Source: Micromonospora rubida
Lineage (GTDB): Bacteria > Actinomycetota > Actinomycetes > Mycobacteriales > Micromonosporaceae
DNA length: 64,000 nt
Direction of reading: 5' to 3'
Assembly: GCF_009908295.1 (NCBI RefSeq)
Contig: NZ_JAAALO010000001.1
Span: 310,001-374,000, forward strand
Each line of letters opens with the position of its first letter. Positions within the stretch are counted from its first letter, which is position 1. Below, piece by piece: positions 61,563 through 64,000 of this stretch. The translations under genes were made by a program, and so were the position numbers. The notes under the pieces were generated by a model, which was given only the letters and a program-made list of their open reading frames with translations, had not been told where the DNA came from and did no database searches.

Positions 61563-61594
61563 GTGGCGGGGCGGCCGACCGGCCGCCCCGCCAC
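61563..61594. terminator. 14-bp perfect hairpin at a convergent junction
   Basis: Arms 61563-61576 and 61581-61594 with a GACC loop, 5 bp after the amylase stop codon and 4 bp before the asparagine synthetase stop codon. Bidirectional terminator. Confidence 0.85.
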
Positions 61595-61597
61595 CGG

Positions 61598-63199
61598 TCA
61601 GCCGACCGGCGTACGCCGTGTGGTGCGCGGGCCGACCAGCCGGCGGACCACCGGCGCGGCGTTCCACTTCGCCGCCCCGACCAGGTCCCGGGCGTGCTCC
61701 AGCATCGTGTAGTCCGGCCTGGCCAGCCCGTCGGCGATGGCCCGGTCCAGGTCGTTGCCGCACCGGCTGAGCACGCTGTCGAAGTCCCGCCGGACGGGTT
61801 CGAGCAGGTGGTAGCCGAACGAGCGGTGCAGCCGGGCGAACAGCGGCTTGTAGAGCCGGGCCCGCTCGTGCAGCCCCGACGAGTACGACATCGGGTTCTT
61901 CGGCCGGCGCAGCACGTAGTCGGGCAGCACGTCGGCGAAGGCCCGCCGCACGATCCACTTCTCCCGCCCCTCGCGCAGCTTCAGCTCCAGCGGCAGCCGC
62001 ATCGCCAGCTCCACCACGCTGAGGTCGAGGAACGGCACCCGCGCCTCCACCCCGTGGCCCATGCTGGCCCGGTCCACCCGCTGCAACTCCGTACGGCACA
62101 GGTTGCGGATCCGGTGCAGGAACAGCCGGCGGGCCCGCTCGGGGCCGACCTGGTGGTACATCGGGTAGCCGCCGAACAACTCGTCGGAGCCATCCCCGGT
62201 GAGCACCACCCGCACGCCCAGCTCGCGGAGCCGACGGAAGATCGGCACCGAGACCACCGCGTTGATGATGTCCCCGTACTCGGTCAGCTCCGAGATCCGG
62301 ATGGCCTCCCGCACGTCGGCGAGCCGGACGTCACCGGGGCGCAGCTCGACCACCTCGTGCGGCACCCCCAGGTCGGCGGCGAGCCGCCGGGCGTACGCCA
62401 CGTCCGGGCTCTCCGGCACGCCGACGGTGACCGCCACGCAGTCCGGGTGCATCTGGTGGGCGTGCACCAGAGCCAGGGAGCTGTCCAGCCCGCCGGAGAG
62501 CACCACGCCGAGGGGCAGGTCGGTGTCCACCCGCATCCGGATGCTGTCGGTGAGGGCGGCACGGACGAGCAGGGCGGCCTCGTCCGGGTCGTCCACCATC
62601 GGCAGCCCTTCGCCGAGGGTCAGCAGGTCGACGTACGGGCGCAGCCGGACGTCGCCGCCCGGCTCGGCCCAGCCGTGGTGCCCCGGGGGCACCTCGCACA
62701 CCGGCGCGCCGTGCCCGACCAGCGCCTTGACCTCGCTGGCGAGGTGCAGGCAGCCGGGCACCCGGGACCAGTACAGCGGCTTGACCCCGAGCGGGTCACG
62801 GGCCAGGTAGGCCCGCCCGGTGGCCCGCTCGACGACGACGAACGCGTACTCGCCGCGCAGCCGCCGCACCGCGTCCTCGCCCCAGGCCAGGAACGCGGCG
62901 AGCAGCACCTCGGTGTCGCTCGAACTGCGGAACGGGTGGCCGAGTCGCGTCAGCTCCGCGCGCAACTCGTGGTGGTTGAAGACCTCGCCGTTGAAGCAGA
63001 GCAGGAACCGCCCGTCGGCGGAGACCCAGGGCTGCACGGCCCGGTCCCGGTCGACGATCCGCAGCCGGCGGGTGCCGGCGAGCAGCCCGGCCTCCCGGCG
63101 GGTCTCGGTCACCTCGCCGCGCGGGGCGAGGGCGGACAGCATCCGGCGGAAGGTGGCCGGGTCAGCCTCCGGGCCGATGCTCAGCGCGATACCACACAC
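61598..63199 (-). CDS. asnB: asparagine synthase (glutamine-hydrolysing), AsnB-like
   Basis: 533 residues. The N-terminal class-II amidotransferase has Cys2 (MCGIALSIG), CFNGEVFNH and SDTEVLLAAF. The C-terminal synthetase has the PP-loop LSGGLDSSLALV and DGSDELFGGYPMY. It makes asparagine or amidates another carboxyl group. The stop codon of the upstream gene lies 3 bp before its start, so they form one unit with an M15-like peptidase protein. This pairing resembles wall-amidating enzymes such as LtsA in corynebacteria more than a simple asparagine supply; that reading is inference. A lasso-cyclase role was considered and is not supported. Confidence 0.9.
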   Translation of the reverse strand: MCGIALSIGPEADPATFRRMLSALAPRGEVTETRREAGLLAGTRRLRIVDRDRAVQPWVSADGRFLLCFNGEVFNHHELRAELTRLGHPFRSSSDTEVLLAAFLAWGEDAVRRLRGEYAFVVVERATGRAYLARDPLGVKPLYWSRVPGCLHLASEVKALVGHGAPVCEVPPGHHGWAEPGGDVRLRPYVDLLTLGEGLPMVDDPDEAALLVRAALTDSIRMRVDTDLPLGVVLSGGLDSSLALVHAHQMHPDCVAVTVGVPESPDVAYARRLAADLGVPHEVVELRPGDVRLADVREAIRISELTEYGDIINAVVSVPIFRRLRELGVRVVLTGDGSDELFGGYPMYHQVGPERARRLFLHRIRNLCRTELQRVDRASMGHGVEARVPFLDLSVVELAMRLPLELKLREGREKWIVRRAFADVLPDYVLRRPKNPMSYSSGLHERARLYKPLFARLHRSFGYHLLEPVRRDFDSVLSRCGNDLDRAIADGLARPDYTMLEHARDLVGAAKWNAAPVVRRLVGPRTTRRTPVG

Positions 63200-63202
63200 G
63201 GC

Positions 63203-64000
63203 TCAGACCCCCATCTCGGCCTCGTACGACCGACGGAACCGCAGCCCGGCGGCGGGCGCGAGGCACAGATGCCAGGCCTGTCCCTCGTCGACCACGTTGA
63301 CCTCCCCGGCCCGCTGCCGGGCGAGCAGCAGGCCGGCCAGGGCGTCCCGGGCGCCGAACCGCTCGAACCAGGCCAGCTCCACGTCGACGGCGTAGCCGAG
63401 GCAGTGCCCGCTGGGCACCATCGCGGCGTAGCCGAGGCGGCGCAGCTGGTGCTGGTGCGCGGCGCTGCGGACCAGGCTGGTCACCCACAGCGGCGGGGTG
63501 CCGGGCGGGGTGATCCGGGCGAACTCGCGTCCGATGTCGTTGAGCAGGCCGACCACCTCGCGGCGGGCGCGGCGGAACTTCAGCCCGGCGGTGCGCGGCC
63601 GGGCGTCCGGCAGCAACCGGCGACGCACCGCCCGCACGCCCCGGCCGACGACGGTGGCGGGCTGCTCCTGGTACCGGAAGCGGAGCAGGTCGCGGCGGCG
63701 CAGCCACTCCAGGTCCACCAGGTCGGCGCTGCCGTTCACCTCCGCGTCGGTCATGAAGGTGGGCGCGTCGCGCCACCACAGCATGTCGATGCGGGAGAGC
63801 AGGTAGATCCGGACCAGGGCGGTCAGGTCGGCGGCGGAGCTGCGCGGGTTGGGCCGGTAGCGGGCCATCTCCAGCAGCAGCGTCTCCCGGGCCCCGATGA
63901 GGCCCTGCGGGGTGGCGTCGAGCACCGCGGCGATCGCCGGCTCGCGCAGGCGCTCGTCGAGCAGCACCTGTCGGGCTCCCGCCGACTCGGGTTCGGCCAG
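63203..64000 (-). CDS. M15-like (DUF5715-type) protein, partial
   Basis: The reading frame is open at the right edge (its 5' end is outside the window); at least 265 residues are seen. A GTG at 63967 is a possible internal start. The C-terminal half has VTSLVRSAAHQHQLRRLGY, then SGHCLGYAVDVE, which matches the S-x-H-x-x-G-x-A-x-D zinc motif of M15 D,D-peptidases. The last part EGQAWHLCLAP carries the second E/H pair. The N-terminal half is helical, with no clear domain. It is coupled to AsnB (3-bp gap). A wall-peptide role is plausible. Confidence 0.7.
   Translation of the reverse strand: MAEPESAGARQVLLDERLREPAIAAVLDATPQGLIGARETLLLEMARYRPNPRSSAADLTALVRIYLLSRIDMLWWRDAPTFMTDAEVNGSADLVDLEWLRRRDLLRFRYQEQPATVVGRGVRAVRRRLLPDARPRTAGLKFRRARREVVGLLNDIGREFARITPPGTPPLWVTSLVRSAAHQHQLRRLGYAAMVPSGHCLGYAVDVELAWFERFGARDALAGLLLARQRAGEVNVVDEGQAWHLCLAPAAGLRFRRSYEAEMGV

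Noticed and set aside
61598..64000. lasso peptide cluster (cyclase plus protease)
   Set aside because: The synthetase has an intact Cys2 amidotransferase site and its partner looks like an M15 peptidase, not a transglutaminase-type lasso protease; no precursor or RRE gene was seen.

Overview
The window is high-GC actinobacterial DNA, most likely from a Micromonosporaceae member (Micromonospora or a close relative). The basis is the very GC-rich third codon positions, frequent GTG starts, a complete ergothioneine set egtABCD, and many secreted enzymes. The genus is an inference. No rRNA, tRNA, CRISPR array, insertion sequence or phage gene was seen. Most genes are ordinary chromosomal accessory or housekeeping genes.

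Layout. 0-2.8 kb: a stand-alone acyl-AMP ligase (cut by the left edge) coupled to an MFS exporter. 2.9-9.2 kb: RNA 2'-phosphotransferase kptA, smpB, a TetR/MFS efflux pair with a visible operator, a duplicated-domain membrane protein, and RNA ligase rtcB with an unusual repeated leader. 9.7-18.1 kb: a TrmB/LuxR-type regulator divergent from a large secreted subtilase, then an esterase, a DinB protein, a VanX-like lipoprotein and a secreted cyclophilin. 18.3-25.4 kb: a truncated glycosyltransferase, a secreted D,D-carboxypeptidase, a short UvrA-like ABC protein, a phosphatase, a small secreted lysozyme-like protein, and a two-gene AbiEii-type nucleotidyltransferase pair. 25.5-32.8 kb: a Tat-exported nucleotidase, a lower-GC two-gene unit (WD40 lipoprotein plus membrane protein), a geranylgeranyl-reductase-like flavoenzyme, a tiny winged-helix protein and a second DHA2 exporter.

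32.9-39.4 kb is a surface or polysaccharide region: a glycosyltransferase, a DUF4012 protein and an LPVTG-anchored protein in one run, and a tyrosine autokinase facing a low-molecular-weight tyrosine phosphatase with overlapping 3' ends. 39.5-45.2 kb: a DUF1622 protein, a TMEM165/GDT1-type cation transporter under a yybP-ykoY manganese riboswitch, and egtABCD. 45.7-48.5 kb: a PknB-type kinase and a UDP-sugar dehydrogenase. 48.5-53.8 kb: a two-component system followed by an ABC/FtsX transporter, with a candidate operator between them. 54-64 kb: a secreted unknown protein, an Ntn-hydrolase lipoprotein, an ArsB/NhaD-type permease, a DUF1203 protein, a two-CBM secreted alpha-amylase, and an asparagine-synthetase/M15-like pair that runs off the right edge.

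The most unusual items are the 35-nt tandem repeat in the rtcB leader, the AbiEii-type pair with an unfamiliar partner, the paired direct repeats and palindrome upstream of the lysozyme-like gene, the lower-GC WD40 unit, and the AsnB/M15 pair. No single clearly novel system was identified with certainty.
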